Below, piece by piece: positions 24,783 to 33,537 of a stretch of DNA of 64,000 nt. Position 1 is the first letter of the stretch. Every line of letters begins with the position of its first letter. Origin of the DNA: an uncultured cyanobacterium (lineage in GTDB: Bacteria > Cyanobacteriota > Cyanobacteriia > PCC-6307 > Cyanobiaceae); contig CAIQIA010000026.1 of assembly GCA_903871775.1 (NCBI GenBank), positions 62,001 to 126,000 of the forward strand. The letters run 5' to 3'. The notes under the pieces were generated by a model. It made no database searches, was not told the origin of the DNA, and worked only from the letters and a program-made list of their open reading frames with translations. The position numbers were made by a program, and so were the translations under genes.

Positions 24783-26377
24783 CGCTGGGCCTCCCGGCTC
24801 AGCTGGGCCAGCAGCAGCCTGCCGGAGCCGTCGAACCGGGGCTGGCTGATGCCCGGGCGGGCCCAGGCCCGGGGCTGCACCGACCAGACCGGGATGTAGG
24901 GGCTGGCGGCGGCCACCCGTTGCTGCACCTGCTCCAGCACCAGCAGCCGTTCCGGACCGGTGAGGGTCTCGGTGCGAACCAGCTGCTGCTGCAGCCCCGG
25001 TGCCGTCCAGAAGCTGCCGCTGGAGGCACTCGCCCCCCTGAGGCAGCGCTCACCCTCGGCGCGGTCACACGACAGCAGGGGCATCAGGTAGTTGTCGGCA
25101 TCCGGGAAGTCTCCGATCCAGTCGAGCAGGATCAGCTGGAAGGCGCCATCCCCCAGCTGGCGGTAGGCCGTGGTCGATTCCATGCCGGTGAGCGACAGCT
25201 GCAGGCAGTCCGGCAGATCCCGCCGCAGGGCCTCCTGCCAGGTGAGGGCGAACAGGCGGTCGCTGGGAACGTTGGAGCGGTAGGTGAGCGACAGCGGCAG
25301 GGGTCGGGCGCCGCACCAGCCGGCCTGCCGCAGCAGCCGGCGGGCGGCGGCCACGTCGTGGGAGGGCCACGACGCCTGGGCCCCGGGGAGGCTGGGGGGC
25401 ACGAGGCCCCGCAGGGGTGGCCGCAGGCCGTCGCTCACCCGCCCCGTGAGCAGCGGCCGGTCGATGGTCAGGGCCAGGGCCCGCCGCAGGCGCGGATCCT
25501 GCAGCGGTGGCCTGTCGCTGAGCAGGGTCAGGTAGCCGATCTCGAGGGCCGGCCCGCTGCCCTCCCGCAGGAGGCCCGCCGCGGCCTGGCGATGCAGCGC
25601 CCGCTGGTGGTCAGGCTGCAGGCTCGGCGAGAGCAGCACGTCCATCTGGCCGCTGCGCAGGGCCCCCAGCAGACCGCTCGAGGTGGTGAGGCTGGCCAGG
25701 GACAGGCCGTCGTTGCGGGGCCGCGGGCCCCAGTAGCCGGCGAAGGGCTCGAGCCGCTGCAGCTGCGAGCTGGTGAAGCCGAGCCGGTAGGGCCCGGTGC
25801 CGACGAAGGCATCGGGCAGGAAGCGGTCGCGGTGGCGCCGATAGGCCCGTGGGGAGACAGGGGTGAGGTTGGCCGACGACAGCAGCTGCGGCAGGGCGCC
25901 GTAGGGGCGGCTCAGCACCAGCTCGAGGCGGTGGGGGTCGAGCACGCGCACGCTGCGGATGCGATCCCCGACCACATAGCTGAGCTTGCCGATGGCCAGA
26001 AAACGGCGCAGGCTGAAGGCCATCGCCTCGGCATCGAAGGGGGTGCCGTCGTGGAAGCGCACCCCCTGCCGCAGGGGAATCACGGCCCGCAGGCCATCGC
26101 CGCTGACGATCGGCAGATCCGCGGCGAGGCGAGGTTCCAGCGCTCCGTCAGAGCGGATCGCATACAGCGGATCGCCGATGGCGCTCAGGAGCTGCAGGGC
26201 GCCGACCGTGGTGGCCTGGGCCGGGTCGACCGTGTCGATCGTGCCCTGAAAGCCCACCACGAGCTGCTGGGGGCTGGCTCCGGGCAGGGAACCCTTGCAG
26301 CCGGTCAACTCCAGGGCCAGGCCGATGAAGACGGCCAGCAGCGGTGGTCGCGGCAGGGGCAGAAGCTGACGGGCCAC
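24779..26377 (-). CDS. Extracellular solute-binding lipoprotein, family 5
   Basis: The 532-residue protein has an N-terminal leader with lipobox L-T-G-C, cysteine near residue 27, so it should be anchored to the membrane outer face. The mature part has the family 5 pattern: the signature region V-D-P-A-Q-A-T near 49-55, R-Q-G-V-R-F-H-D-G-T-P-F-D-A near 102-115, G-T-G-P-Y-R-L and the C-terminal D-W-I-G-D-F-P-D-A-D-N-Y. It captures peptides or similar solutes for the coupled DppB-type permease. The start is a GTG. Ligand class cannot be told from sequence. Confidence 0.88.
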   Translation of the reverse strand: MARQLLPLPRPPLLAVFIGLALELTGCKGSLPGASPQQLVVGFQGTIDTVDPAQATTVGALQLLSAIGDPLYAIRSDGALEPRLAADLPIVSGDGLRAVIPLRQGVRFHDGTPFDAEAMAFSLRRFLAIGKLSYVVGDRIRSVRVLDPHRLELVLSRPYGALPQLLSSANLTPVSPRAYRRHRDRFLPDAFVGTGPYRLGFTSSQLQRLEPFAGYWGPRPRNDGLSLASLTTSSGLLGALRSGQMDVLLSPSLQPDHQRALHRQAAAGLLREGSGPALEIGYLTLLSDRPPLQDPRLRRALALTIDRPLLTGRVSDGLRPPLRGLVPPSLPGAQASWPSHDVAAARRLLRQAGWCGARPLPLSLTYRSNVPSDRLFALTWQEALRRDLPDCLQLSLTGMESTTAYRQLGDGAFQLILLDWIGDFPDADNYLMPLLSCDRAEGERCLRGASASSGSFWTAPGLQQQLVRTETLTGPERLLVLEQVQQRVAAASPYIPVWSVQPRAWARPGISQPRFDGSGRLLLAQLSREAQR

Positions 26378-26401
26378 CGGTGGGGCTGGACTGGGGTGAC
26401 C

Positions 26402-26590
26402 CTATGGCGTCGGCGCAACCTCGGGGCTGGCTTCCACCACCTGCAGGGACACCTCGAAGACCGGTGAACCCTGGCGCTCGAGGGGCCAGCGGCGGACCCA
26501 GCAGCGGTCGTGGCGGTCGTCGACGGCGATCACCTGATAGGTGTCGGGATCGGCGGGAAGGTGGATGCGATCACCCTGATGCAGGGTCAT
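26402..26590 (-). CDS. Small conserved protein, hypothetical
   Basis: This 62-residue protein contains G-D-R-I-H-L-P-A-D-P-D-T-Y-Q-V-I-A-V-D and R-C-W-V-R-R-W-P-L, then F-E-V-S-L. It is rich in beta strands and soluble. No named family comes to mind. An ATG at 26626 would add 12 residues; the inner ATG is favoured because the preserved block starts there. It lies between the solute-binding protein and homoserine dehydrogenase on the same strand. Confidence 0.6.
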   Translation of the reverse strand: MTLHQGDRIHLPADPDTYQVIAVDDRHDRCWVRRWPLERQGSPVFEVSLQVVEASPEVAPTP

Positions 26591-26719
26591 GCGGGTCACT
26601 CTGACAGCGTCGTCGGACAGGGGCATGGTTCCTCAGCCGGCGCGTTCGGCAAGGTTCGCGCTGGACGGGTTCCTGACCATGTGTGGGGAACCGGACGTCA
26701 CCCTAGGGCTCGGCCCCCT

Positions 26720-28018
26720 TCAGAGGGTGCGCAGACAGGCCTGCACCGCCTCGACCTCGGGGCGGGCGGTGATGGCCGCCAGGGCCCTGCGGAAGCGGCC
26801 TTCCTCGACGGCATGGGTGACGACGACAATCTCGGCCCCGGGCCCCTCCGACTCGTGCTGCACGATCGACTGCAGGCTGACGCCCTCGGCCCCGAAGCAG
26901 CTGCCGATGTGACCGATCACCCCGGGCCGGTCGGCGGCCTGGAAGCGCACATAGTTGCGATGGCAGGTGCGATCGGCCTCCACCAGCCGGCAGCGCCGCC
27001 AGCTGCCGGCGGCCAGCAGCGGATCCAGAGCCCCGGCCCCCAGCCCCCGGATCGCGGCGATGTTGAGGATGTCGGCGACAACGGCGCTGGCGGTGGGGCC
27101 GGCACCGGCACCGGGGCCATAGAACATCACCCGCCCCACCGGATCCCCCTCGACGAGGATGGCGTTGTTGACCCCGTTGACCCCCGCGAGGGGATGGTCC
27201 CGGGGCAGCAGCGTGGGATGCACCCGCACATCCAGCACTTCGGTGCCGTCGGGGTCGCTGCCATGGCGTTGGGCCACCGCCAGCAGCTTGACCACGAAAC
27301 CGAGGTTGCCCGCGTAGTCGATGTCCCGGGCCTGCAGCCTGTCGATGCCTTCGACCGGGATCGCCGGCCGGTCCACGAGGCCGCCGTAGGCAAGGCCCGC
27401 CAGGATCGCGATCTTGTCGGCGGCATCGGCCCCCTGCACGTCGGCGGCGGGATCGGCCTCGGCGTAGCCGAGGGCCTGGGCATCGGCCAGAACGGCGGCG
27501 TAGTCGGCCCCCTCGGCCGCCATGCGGCTGAGGATGTAGTTGGTGGTGCCGTTGATGATGCCGCTCACCCGCTCGATGCGGTTGGCCCCCAGCGACTGCT
27601 TCAGGGGCTCGATGATCGGGATCCCTCCCCCCACGGCCGCCTCCATCAGCACGTAGACACCGCGCTCGGCGGCGGCGGCGGCGATCTCGGCCCCGTGGCG
27701 GGCGATCACCGCCTTGTTGGCCGTGACGACGGGCTTGCCGGCGGCGATGGCCGCCAGGATCAGCGAACGGGCCGGCTCGAGCCCACCCATGACCTCGACG
27801 ACGATGTCGACCGTCGGATCGGCCACCACGGCCGCCGGATCGTCTCCGATGATCTCGGGCGCCAGGCTCACGGGACGGGGGCGCTGCAGATCGCGGACCG
27901 CCACCCGACGCAGGCTGAGCGCACCCACCAGGGGATGGCGCCCCTCGGGGGAGGCCAGGATCTGCGCCACCCCCGCCCCCACGGTGCCCAGGCCGAGCAG
28001 GCCGATGCCGATGGTCAT
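26720..28018 (-). CDS. hom: Homoserine dehydrogenase
   Basis: The 432-residue enzyme reduces aspartate semialdehyde to homoserine with NAD(P)H on the way to threonine, methionine and isoleucine. The Rossmann motif G-L-G-T-V-G is at residues 9-14, T-A-N-K near 103-106, the substrate region I-N-G-T-T-N-Y near 160-166 with catalytic Asp/Lys positions around A-D-P-A-A-D-V-Q-G-x-D-A-A-D-K, and an ACT regulatory domain occupies the last 80 residues. Length and domains are those of monofunctional bacterial enzymes with feedback control by threonine. SufE follows upstream on the same strand. Confidence 0.95.
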   Translation of the reverse strand: MTIGIGLLGLGTVGAGVAQILASPEGRHPLVGALSLRRVAVRDLQRPRPVSLAPEIIGDDPAAVVADPTVDIVVEVMGGLEPARSLILAAIAAGKPVVTANKAVIARHGAEIAAAAAERGVYVLMEAAVGGGIPIIEPLKQSLGANRIERVSGIINGTTNYILSRMAAEGADYAAVLADAQALGYAEADPAADVQGADAADKIAILAGLAYGGLVDRPAIPVEGIDRLQARDIDYAGNLGFVVKLLAVAQRHGSDPDGTEVLDVRVHPTLLPRDHPLAGVNGVNNAILVEGDPVGRVMFYGPGAGAGPTASAVVADILNIAAIRGLGAGALDPLLAAGSWRRCRLVEADRTCHRNYVRFQAADRPGVIGHIGSCFGAEGVSLQSIVQHESEGPGAEIVVVTHAVEEGRFRRALAAITARPEVEAVQACLRTL

Positions 28019-28052
28019 CCCGTCTGATCCGTCAGAGGGTGAATCCTAGAAA

Positions 28053-28475
28053 TCACCCGGCGGCCAGGCCCGCCGCCTGGGCCTGCATGTGCCGCAGGAT
28101 GCTCAGAAACCCGTTGGCCCGCGAGGGGGTGAGGCTGGCCTGCAACCCCGTTTCGGCGATGAATGCCGGATCAATGGCGACCACCGCCTCGGGGGTGAGA
28201 CCATCGAGCCCCTGAATCAGCAGGGCCAGCAGACCGCGGGTGATCAGCGCATCGGAATGGCCCTGCCAATGCAGGACCCCGTCCTCGAGCGTCGGCGCCA
28301 CGTAGACCCTCGAGGCACAACCACAGACACGGTTGGCCTCCTGCTGCTGCAGCTCCTCGGGGGCTGGCGGCAGCTTCTTGGCCAGCCAGAGCACGTAGTC
28401 ATACCGACGCCGTGGATCGCTGCAGTCTCTGAGCCTGGCGACGATCGCATCAAGGGCGGCGCTGCCGCTGGCCAT
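28053..28475 (-). CDS. sufE: SufE family sulfur-acceptor protein
   Basis: The 140-residue protein has the SufE core: R-Y-D-Y-V-L-W-L-A-K-K-L near residues 24-35, the sulfur-accepting cysteine in V-C-G-C-A-S-R-V near 50-57 (Cys53 corresponds to the usual catalytic one, Cys51 is an extra one) and a helix-rich C-terminus. It takes persulfide sulfur from a SufS-type cysteine desulfurase for Fe-S cluster building. The ATG at 28475 lies 26 nt inside the end of the upstream gene and is preferred to a longer start at 28523. No SufS gene is in the window. Confidence 0.9.
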   Translation of the reverse strand: MASGSAALDAIVARLRDCSDPRRRYDYVLWLAKKLPPAPEELQQQEANRVCGCASRVYVAPTLEDGVLHWQGHSDALITRGLLALLIQGLDGLTPEAVVAIDPAFIAETGLQASLTPSRANGFLSILRHMQAQAAGLAAG

Positions 28476-28917
28476 GGCGAAGGAGTCCGAACAGGGCCAG
28501 TGTGGCGCCAAGACCCCCTCCACCGACGACCCCGGGCCAGGCCGGATGGTGGAGCAGGGCTCTGGGGCCGGCCGGTGTCAGCTCCAGGTAATCGCGGTGG
28601 CCCGGCCCGCCGTCAACGACCAGCTCCCACTGGCGCTGGGCCCCCCGGGGCAGACGCCCCTGGAAACGCCCGTCGCCATCGGTGCGTCCCAGGGCCAGGG
28701 TCTGATGGCCGTCGGGCGACTGGAGCCGCACTTCGGCATTCGCCAGGGGCTCGCCGGTCGAGAAGCTGGTCTGCAGCCGCAGCAGCCCTGAAGCCTCCAG
28801 GCCGCTGAAGCTCGTCTCGACGCCGTGGGCCCTCACCGGACGGGCGGCCCCCAGGGCCAGGCCCAGGCCAAGACCCAGGGCCACGGCAGTGCAGCGACGC
28901 GTCAGCAGCTCACCCAT
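28450..28917 (-). CDS. Exported protein with transthyretin-like domain and C-terminal membrane anchor
   Basis: A 155-residue protein with a signal peptide (R-R-C, long hydrophobic stretch ending A-R-P-V-R-A-H) and a mature domain resembling carboxypeptidase-regulatory or CbiL-like modules: S-F-S-T-G-E-P-L-A-N-A-E-V-R near 51-64 and G-R-T-D-G-D-G-R-F near 77-85. A hydrophobic segment near the C-terminus (P-G-V-V-G-G-G-G-L-G-A-T-L-A-L-F) anchors it to the membrane. The role is unclear; similar proteins occur with metal (Co/Ni) uptake systems. It overlaps the SufE gene by 26 nt. Confidence 0.75.
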   Translation of the reverse strand: MGELLTRRCTAVALGLGLGLALGAARPVRAHGVETSFSGLEASGLLRLQTSFSTGEPLANAEVRLQSPDGHQTLALGRTDGDGRFQGRLPRGAQRQWELVVDGGPGHRDYLELTPAGPRALLHHPAWPGVVGGGGLGATLALFGLLRHGQRQRRP

Positions 28918-28953
28918 GGGAACGACCGATCGGGAGGCTCAGCGTAGGGAGAA

Positions 28954-29172
28954 TCAGGCGACGGTCCAGTCGCCGGCGGCCAGGTCGGCGCGTCCGGCCT
29001 GCACCATGCCGACGAGGGAACCGAGCATCAGGTGCTGGGCCTGCTGGGGGCGGTGCTGCAGCTGGGCCTGGCGGGACGAAGCGGGCAGGGGCTGGCGGGG
29101 GCTGGACACCGGAACAGGCGAAACGGAACCTGCGCCCACTCTTGCAGTGCGCCGCGGCGGGCGGTGAGCCAT
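28954..29172 (-). CDS. Possible small protein, 72 residues
   Basis: An open frame with an Arg/Pro-rich N-terminus and a more ordered C-terminus (H-L-M-L-G-S-L-V-G-M-V-Q-A-G-R-A-D and G-D-W-T-V-A). The end resembles the conserved tail of short picocyanobacterial proteins, so a real gene is likely, but the N-terminal composition is low-complexity. It lies in line between the transthyretin-like gene and the cyclo-ligase gene on the same strand. Confidence 0.45.
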   Translation of the reverse strand: MAHRPPRRTARVGAGSVSPVPVSSPRQPLPASSRQAQLQHRPQQAQHLMLGSLVGMVQAGRADLAAGDWTVA

Positions 29173-29183
29173 CGGCACAGGCG

Positions 29184-29765
29184 TTAACAGTTGCCTGCCG
29201 CGGGCACCAGCCCCCGTTCGCTGATCCAGCCGCTGAAGGGCACATCCCAGGGCTCCTGGTCCAGTCGGTCAACAACGCAGCCATGGGGGACGACCACCAG
29301 GGCCGGCACCGCCGCCCAGGCCGGATCGGCCCGCAACCGGTCGTACCAGCCGCCGCCGTAGCCCAGGCGCACGCCCCGGCGGTCGACCGCCAGGGCCGGC
29401 ACCAGCAGCAGAGCCAGGGCCGCCGGATCCAGGGGCCGGCCGGTCGATGGGGCGGGGATGCCGCAGCCATCGGGCTCCAGGGGCTGCCCCGGGGCCCAGG
29501 GGTGGTACTCGAGCCGCCCCGCCGGAGCAGGGGCGGTCACCGCCGGCAGGGCCAGACCCCCGGTCCAGGGCGGCGGCGGCAGCAGCAGCCCCGGCTCCCC
29601 GGCCAGGGGCCAGAAGAGCCCCAGGCGGCCGGTCCGCGGCCAGTCGGCCAGGGCGCCCTCCACCGCCTGCCGCAGGCCGTCCGCCGCCGCCGGCAGCAGC
29701 AGCCGGCGCCGCTCCCGCCAGTGGCGCCGCAGGGCATCCCGCGGTCTTGGGTCCGGCGGCGCCAT
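29184..29765 (-). CDS. 5-formyltetrahydrofolate cyclo-ligase
   Basis: The 193-residue enzyme converts 5-formyl-THF to 5,10-methenyl-THF using ATP. The signature G-Y-G-G-G-W-Y-D-R is near residues 135-143, preceded by V-P-A-L-A-V-D-R-R-G-V-R-L; the N-terminal helix R-R-H-W-R-E-R-R fits the family. Residues near V-V-V-P-H-G and W-D-V-P-F match the C-terminal part of the active site. The ATG at 29765 is preferred because it lies just 1 nt past the stop of ruvC. Size fits (about 190). Confidence 0.88.
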   Translation of the reverse strand: MAPPDPRPRDALRRHWRERRRLLLPAAADGLRQAVEGALADWPRTGRLGLFWPLAGEPGLLLPPPPWTGGLALPAVTAPAPAGRLEYHPWAPGQPLEPDGCGIPAPSTGRPLDPAALALLLVPALAVDRRGVRLGYGGGWYDRLRADPAWAAVPALVVVPHGCVVDRLDQEPWDVPFSGWISERGLVPAAGNC

Positions 29766-29766
29766 C

Positions 29767-30255
29767 TCAGCGCTGGAACCAGGCCGTGAGGGCGGCGGCG
29801 AGGGCATCGGCGGCATCATCGGGCCGGGGCGGATCGCTGAGCTGCAGCTCACGCATCACCGCCACCAGCACCTCCCCCTTGTCGGCATGACCTGAGCCGG
29901 CAAGGGCGAGCTTGATGCGCATGGGGGCCAGCTCGACCACGGGGATGCCGAAGCGGGCGAGGGTCATGACCAGCACCCCCCGGGCTTGAACAACGCTGAT
30001 GGTGGTGCTGGAGCGGTGAAAGAAAAACGTTTCGACGGCCGCCAGCTGGGGCCGCCAGCGGCGGATCAGCTGGCGCAGATCAGCGGCGATCTCCACCAGC
30101 CGCTCCCCGTCGCTGCGGCCGGGGTCCGTGCGCAGGATGCCGCAATCGAGCAGCGAGGGGCGAGGACCACCGGTGTCGATCAGGCCATAGCCCACCCGGG
30201 CCAGGCCGGGATCGATGCCGATGATGCGGGTGGGGGGCGCGGTGGCGGCGGTCAC
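29767..30255 (-). CDS. ruvC: Crossover junction endodeoxyribonuclease RuvC
   Basis: The 162-residue enzyme cuts Holliday junctions with RuvAB. Catalytic acids are visible: Asp15 in I-G-I-D-P-G-L, Glu75 in A-A-V-E-T-F-F-F, and the Asp pair and late Asp in P-D-D-A-A-D-A-L (146, 147, 150). The basic G-H-A-D-K-G-E-V-L contacts DNA. The start is a GTG whose last bases form GTGA with the sulfotransferase stop. RuvA and RuvB are not in the window. It is a dimer by family knowledge. Confidence 0.95.
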   Translation of the reverse strand: MTAATAPPTRIIGIDPGLARVGYGLIDTGGPRPSLLDCGILRTDPGRSDGERLVEIAADLRQLIRRWRPQLAAVETFFFHRSSTTISVVQARGVLVMTLARFGIPVVELAPMRIKLALAGSGHADKGEVLVAVMRELQLSDPPRPDDAADALAAALTAWFQR

Positions 30256-31175
30256 TCCTGCAGGTAAGCCTCGAACGCGGAGGGGGGCAGGATGTCGTGG
30301 CAGGCGGCGGCCAGCTCTTCGAGATTGAGGATGCTGTCCCGCAGGGGGATGGTGCGCAACTTGCGGGTGGTGGGGGCGATGGAGCGGCGGTCCAGACCCA
30401 AAAAATCGAACACCCGGTCAAGCTGCTGCTGGCGCTGCCCCACCAGCTCTTCATAGGTGAGGGTGAGCCGTGGATGGTCGGCGAACCAGGTCTCGATCTC
30501 GGCCTCAAAGCGTTGCTGCTGCTGCAGCGCATGGCGCAGGTGCCCGGGCTCGATCCGCACCCGGATGTCATCCGAGGATCGATAGCCCCCCGAGGCCTGG
30601 TCGCCCCAGGAGGCCGTGCGCTGGGCGGTCTGGCTCGAGACCATCGACGCCAGGATGTTGCGGCGGATCAGGTGGACGATGCGCACCTCACGGTCGTCGC
30701 GCAGGGCCTGCCAGAGGTCATGGTCGCGGTCGCCATAGAGCGGCGGAATGCCACAGGCGTGCCACATGCCGGCGAACTCCCCCTCATGCCACCAGCTGTC
30801 CTGACGGGCCTGGGCGTAATGCAGCTTGAAACCCACTGCCCGGACGCCCGCCCGATGCACCGGGGCCCAGATGTAGCGCTGCAGAAACGCCCACGGATCC
30901 CGCCGCCGCAGGTCGAGGGCGGCCGGACGGGTGGCCAGCAGGTCGTAGCCCTCCTTGGCGAAGGGAATCGCGTCAGGGTGGATGTGGAACAGCTCGTAGA
31001 AGCATTCAGCTCCGGGATGGGCATCGATCAGGTCGACGAGCATCGTCGAGCCGCTGCGGATCGTGCTGATGACCACGAAGCGGGTGGCGGGTGCCTGCCC
31101 CCGCCACCAGCCCTGGATGTGAAGCTGCCGCCACAGATGCGACCGCAGGCTCGAGCCCCTGCGGCGGATCTTCAT
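30252..31175 (-). CDS. Sulfotransferase-family protein
   Basis: The 307-residue protein has the PAPS-binding motifs of sulfotransferases: the 5'-phosphosulfate loop [10 protein letters not shown] near residues 37-46 and the 3'-phosphate helix [12 protein letters not shown] near 168-179. A basic N-terminal segment of about 25 residues precedes the fold. It should move a sulfo group from PAPS to a carbohydrate or lipid hydroxyl; the acceptor is unknown. It is co-transcribed with ruvC (4-nt overlap), a pairing with no clear functional logic. Similar family members (Stf0-like) sulfate glycolipids. Confidence 0.82.
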   Translation of the reverse strand: MKIRRRGSSLRSHLWRQLHIQGWWRGQAPATRFVVISTIRSGSTMLVDLIDAHPGAECFYELFHIHPDAIPFAKEGYDLLATRPAALDLRRRDPWAFLQRYIWAPVHRAGVRAVGFKLHYAQARQDSWWHEGEFAGMWHACGIPPLYGDRDHDLWQALRDDREVRIVHLIRRNILASMVSSQTAQRTASWGDQASGGYRSSDDIRVRIEPGHLRHALQQQQRFEAEIETWFADHPRLTLTYEELVGQRQQQLDRVFDFLGLDRRSIAPTTRKLRTIPLRDSILNLEELAAACHDILPPSAFEAYLQE

Positions 31176-31182
31176 GAACAGG

Positions 31183-31752
31183 TCAGACGGGCGGTTCAGG
31201 GAGGAGATGGGAATGGCCGCAACCGGGCTCTGGGGGCGGATCGTAGGGCTGGGAACCGGCGGGAGGGCACCGGCGTCGCCATTGCCCCAGGGCGCGGTCG
31301 AGAACCTCGCGGCAATCGCCGGCCATCAGCAGCCCGGCGCCGCCCCAGATCAGCCGTTGGGGCAGATCGCCGGGGCGGGCCCCCAGCTCCCGCAGCGGTC
31401 GGAAGCCGAGGCGGTGGAAATAACGCACCAGGCGCGCGTGCTGGCGGTCGTCATCGCGGATGGCGAGGAGCCGGGCCCGGCGGCAGGGGGACGCCTCCAG
31501 CGCCCAGGCCATGGTGGCGGCCCAGATCAGGGCCCCCACGCCCCCCTGGCCATCGGTCACCCGCAGGGTGTCGAGGTGCAGGCCGGCCGGGGTGGGCAGC
31601 ATCCAGCCGCGCAGGTCACCCGCCAGCGTCAGGGTCGGGCCCTGCCGGCGGGCGACAGCCACCTGCAGACCCCGCCAGGGCAGGGCAGGGCCGCTGCGCA
31701 GCCGCAGCACCAGGCCGGCGCCGGCAGCCTCCCGTTCGAGACCATCAAGCAC
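31183..31752 (-). CDS. GNAT-like acyltransferase
   Basis: The 189-residue protein is rich in beta strands and includes a pattern like the GNAT acetyl-CoA site: [12 protein letters not shown] near residues 65-76, then [12 protein letters not shown] near 90-101 and the [10 protein letters not shown] of the last helix-strand unit near 110-119. The C-terminal 40 residues are Pro/Gly-rich and look disordered. Assignment is tentative because the usual R-G-x-G-x-[GA] loop is degenerate. It overlaps bioB by 8 nt. Confidence 0.65.
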   Translation of the reverse strand: MLDGLEREAAGAGLVLRLRSGPALPWRGLQVAVARRQGPTLTLAGDLRGWMLPTPAGLHLDTLRVTDGQGGVGALIWAATMAWALEASPCRRARLLAIRDDDRQHARLVRYFHRLGFRPLRELGARPGDLPQRLIWGGAGLLMAGDCREVLDRALGQWRRRCPPAGSQPYDPPPEPGCGHSHLLPEPPV

Positions 31753-32734
31753 GCCCGGCCGCCAGGGGGTCGGCGGCCAGAACCTCGAGGGGCACCCCCG
31801 CGGCCTGCAGCAGCTGCCGGTCGGCCTGGACCGACGGGTTGGAGGTGGTCAAGAGGGTGTCGCCGTAGAAGATCGAGTCGGCCCCGGCCAGCAGACAGAG
31901 CACCTGCGCCTCCTGGCTCAGCTGTTCGCGGCCGGCACTGAGTCGCACCCGGCTGGTCGGCATGAGGATGCGCGCCGTCGCCACCATCCGCACCAGCTCG
32001 AGGGGATCCACCGGGGGCTGGCCTTCGAGCGGGGTGCCGGGCACGGCCACCAGGGCGTTGATCGGCACGCTCTCGGGATGGGGGTCGAGGCAGGCGAGCA
32101 CCTGCAGCAGCGCCGCCCGGTCCCGCAGGCTCTCGCCCATGCCGATGATGCCGCCGCAGCAGAGGCCCAGCCCCGCCCGGCGGGCCCGCTGCAGGGTCTC
32201 GAGCCGCTCCTCGTACCGGCGGGTGCTGACGATGGCGCCGTAGTGGTCCGGGCCGGTGTCGAGGTTGTGGTTGTAGGCGGTGAGACCGGCGTCGGCCAGC
32301 CGCCGGGCCTGGTCATCGCTCAGCATGCCGGCGGTGACGCAGGCCTCCAGCCCCAGCTCCCGCACCCCCCGCACCATGGCGAGCATCGCCTCGAAGGCGG
32401 CGCCATCGCGGATCTCGCGCCAGGCCCAGCCCATGCAGAAGCGTTCTGCCCCGGCGGCGAGGGCGGCACGGGCCCGGTCGAGCACCCCCTGCACATCCAG
32501 CTGCAGGTCGGCACGGCCCGTCACATCGCTGCCGTGGTGGATCGACTGGGGACAGTAGGCACAGTCCTCCTCGCAGCCGCCGGTGCGGACGCTGAGCAGG
32601 GACGCCAGCTGCACCCGATGGTCGGGGTTGTGGGTGCGGCCCACCGCCTGGGCCTCCCAGAGCAGGTCGAGCAGGGGGCGCTGCAGCAGCGCCTCGATCT
32701 CTTCGAGGCCCCAGTCGTGGCGCTGGTCAGGCAT
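31745..32734 (-). CDS. bioB: Biotin synthase
   Basis: The 329-residue enzyme inserts sulfur into dethiobiotin. Its radical SAM motif C-E-E-D-C-A-Y-C has cysteines at 54, 58 and 61, followed by P-Q-S near 62-64 and a mid-protein Y-N-H-N-L-D-T block plus G-M-G-E-S. A later R-L-S-A-G-R-E carries the arginine known to touch the [2Fe-2S] cluster. The last segment ends L-T-T-S-N-P. Length is normal. It lies between uppS and the GNAT-like gene in a run of minus-strand genes. Confidence 0.95.
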   Translation of the reverse strand: MPDQRHDWGLEEIEALLQRPLLDLLWEAQAVGRTHNPDHRVQLASLLSVRTGGCEEDCAYCPQSIHHGSDVTGRADLQLDVQGVLDRARAALAAGAERFCMGWAWREIRDGAAFEAMLAMVRGVRELGLEACVTAGMLSDDQARRLADAGLTAYNHNLDTGPDHYGAIVSTRRYEERLETLQRARRAGLGLCCGGIIGMGESLRDRAALLQVLACLDPHPESVPINALVAVPGTPLEGQPPVDPLELVRMVATARILMPTSRVRLSAGREQLSQEAQVLCLLAGADSIFYGDTLLTTSNPSVQADRQLLQAAGVPLEVLAADPLAAGRA

Positions 32735-32760
32735 CGGCGGCAGGGGCGGCTGGGAAGGAT

Positions 32761-33537
32761 CTAGCTCAGCACCGGCTCGACGCCGCCGAAACGGCGCTGG
32801 CGGCGCTGGTAGTCCCGCAGGGCCTCGGCCAGGGCCTCCGGGCCGAAATCGGGCCAGAGCACATCGGTGATGTGCAGTTCGGCATAGGCCAGCTGCCAGA
32901 GCAGAAAGTTGCTGAGGCGGTACTCGCCGCTGGTGCGGATCAAGAGGTCAGGGTCGGGCTCACCGGCCGTGTGCAGGGCCTCGGCGAAGCGGGTTTCATC
33001 GATGGCGTCGGGGCTGAGGAGGCCCTGCTGCACCTGGCGGGCCAGCTCGCGGGCCGCATGGACCAGCTCCCGGCGGCCGCCGTAGTTGGTGCACACGTTG
33101 AAGCGGATGCCCTCGTTGGCGGCCGTCCGGGCCGTGGCCTGGGCGATCAGCGTCTGCAGGCCCTCGGGCAGGGCCTCGAGATCGCCGAGAAAACGGATGC
33201 GAACCCCCTCCCGGTCGAGCCCCTCGAGCTCCCGGGCCAGCACCCGTTCGAACAGGGCCATCAGAAAGGCCACCTCATCCCCCGGACGGCTCCAGTTCTC
33301 GGTCGAGAACGCATAGGCCGTCAGGGCGGCGATGCCCCAGTCGCTGCAGCGCCGCAGGGTCGCCTTGAGGGTCTCGACCCCCCGGCGGTGCCCCATGACC
33401 CGCGGCAGCCCCCGCTGGCGGGCCCAGCGGCCGTTGCCATCCATGATCACGGCCACATGCGCAGGCAGCCGCTGCGGATCAAGGTCCGATGGCAAGGCCA
33501 CGTCGGCGACCTGTCCAGCCAGCTGAGGCCGCCTCAT
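32761..33537 (-). CDS. uppS: Isoprenyl (undecaprenyl) diphosphate synthase
   Basis: The 258-residue cis-prenyltransferase has the [14 protein letters not shown] region (catalytic Asp near residue 33), G-H-R-R-G-V-E-T-L near 49-57, A-F-S-T-E-N-W near 76-82, and the C-terminal [15 protein letters not shown] that binds diphosphate. It makes the C55 carrier for peptidoglycan and other glycans. It overlaps the CdaA gene as ATGA, so cyclic-di-AMP synthesis and carrier synthesis are translationally coupled. Confidence 0.95.
   Translation of the reverse strand: MRRPQLAGQVADVALPSDLDPQRLPAHVAVIMDGNGRWARQRGLPRVMGHRRGVETLKATLRRCSDWGIAALTAYAFSTENWSRPGDEVAFLMALFERVLARELEGLDREGVRIRFLGDLEALPEGLQTLIAQATARTAANEGIRFNVCTNYGGRRELVHAARELARQVQQGLLSPDAIDETRFAEALHTAGEPDPDLLIRTSGEYRLSNFLLWQLAYAELHITDVLWPDFGPEALAEALRDYQRRQRRFGGVEPVLS

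Noticed and set aside
26668-26692. Inverted repeat with 6-bp arms between a small protein gene and hom
   Set aside because: The stem is short, the loop is 13 nt and there is no T-run; a chance repeat in GC-rich sequence is more likely than a terminator.
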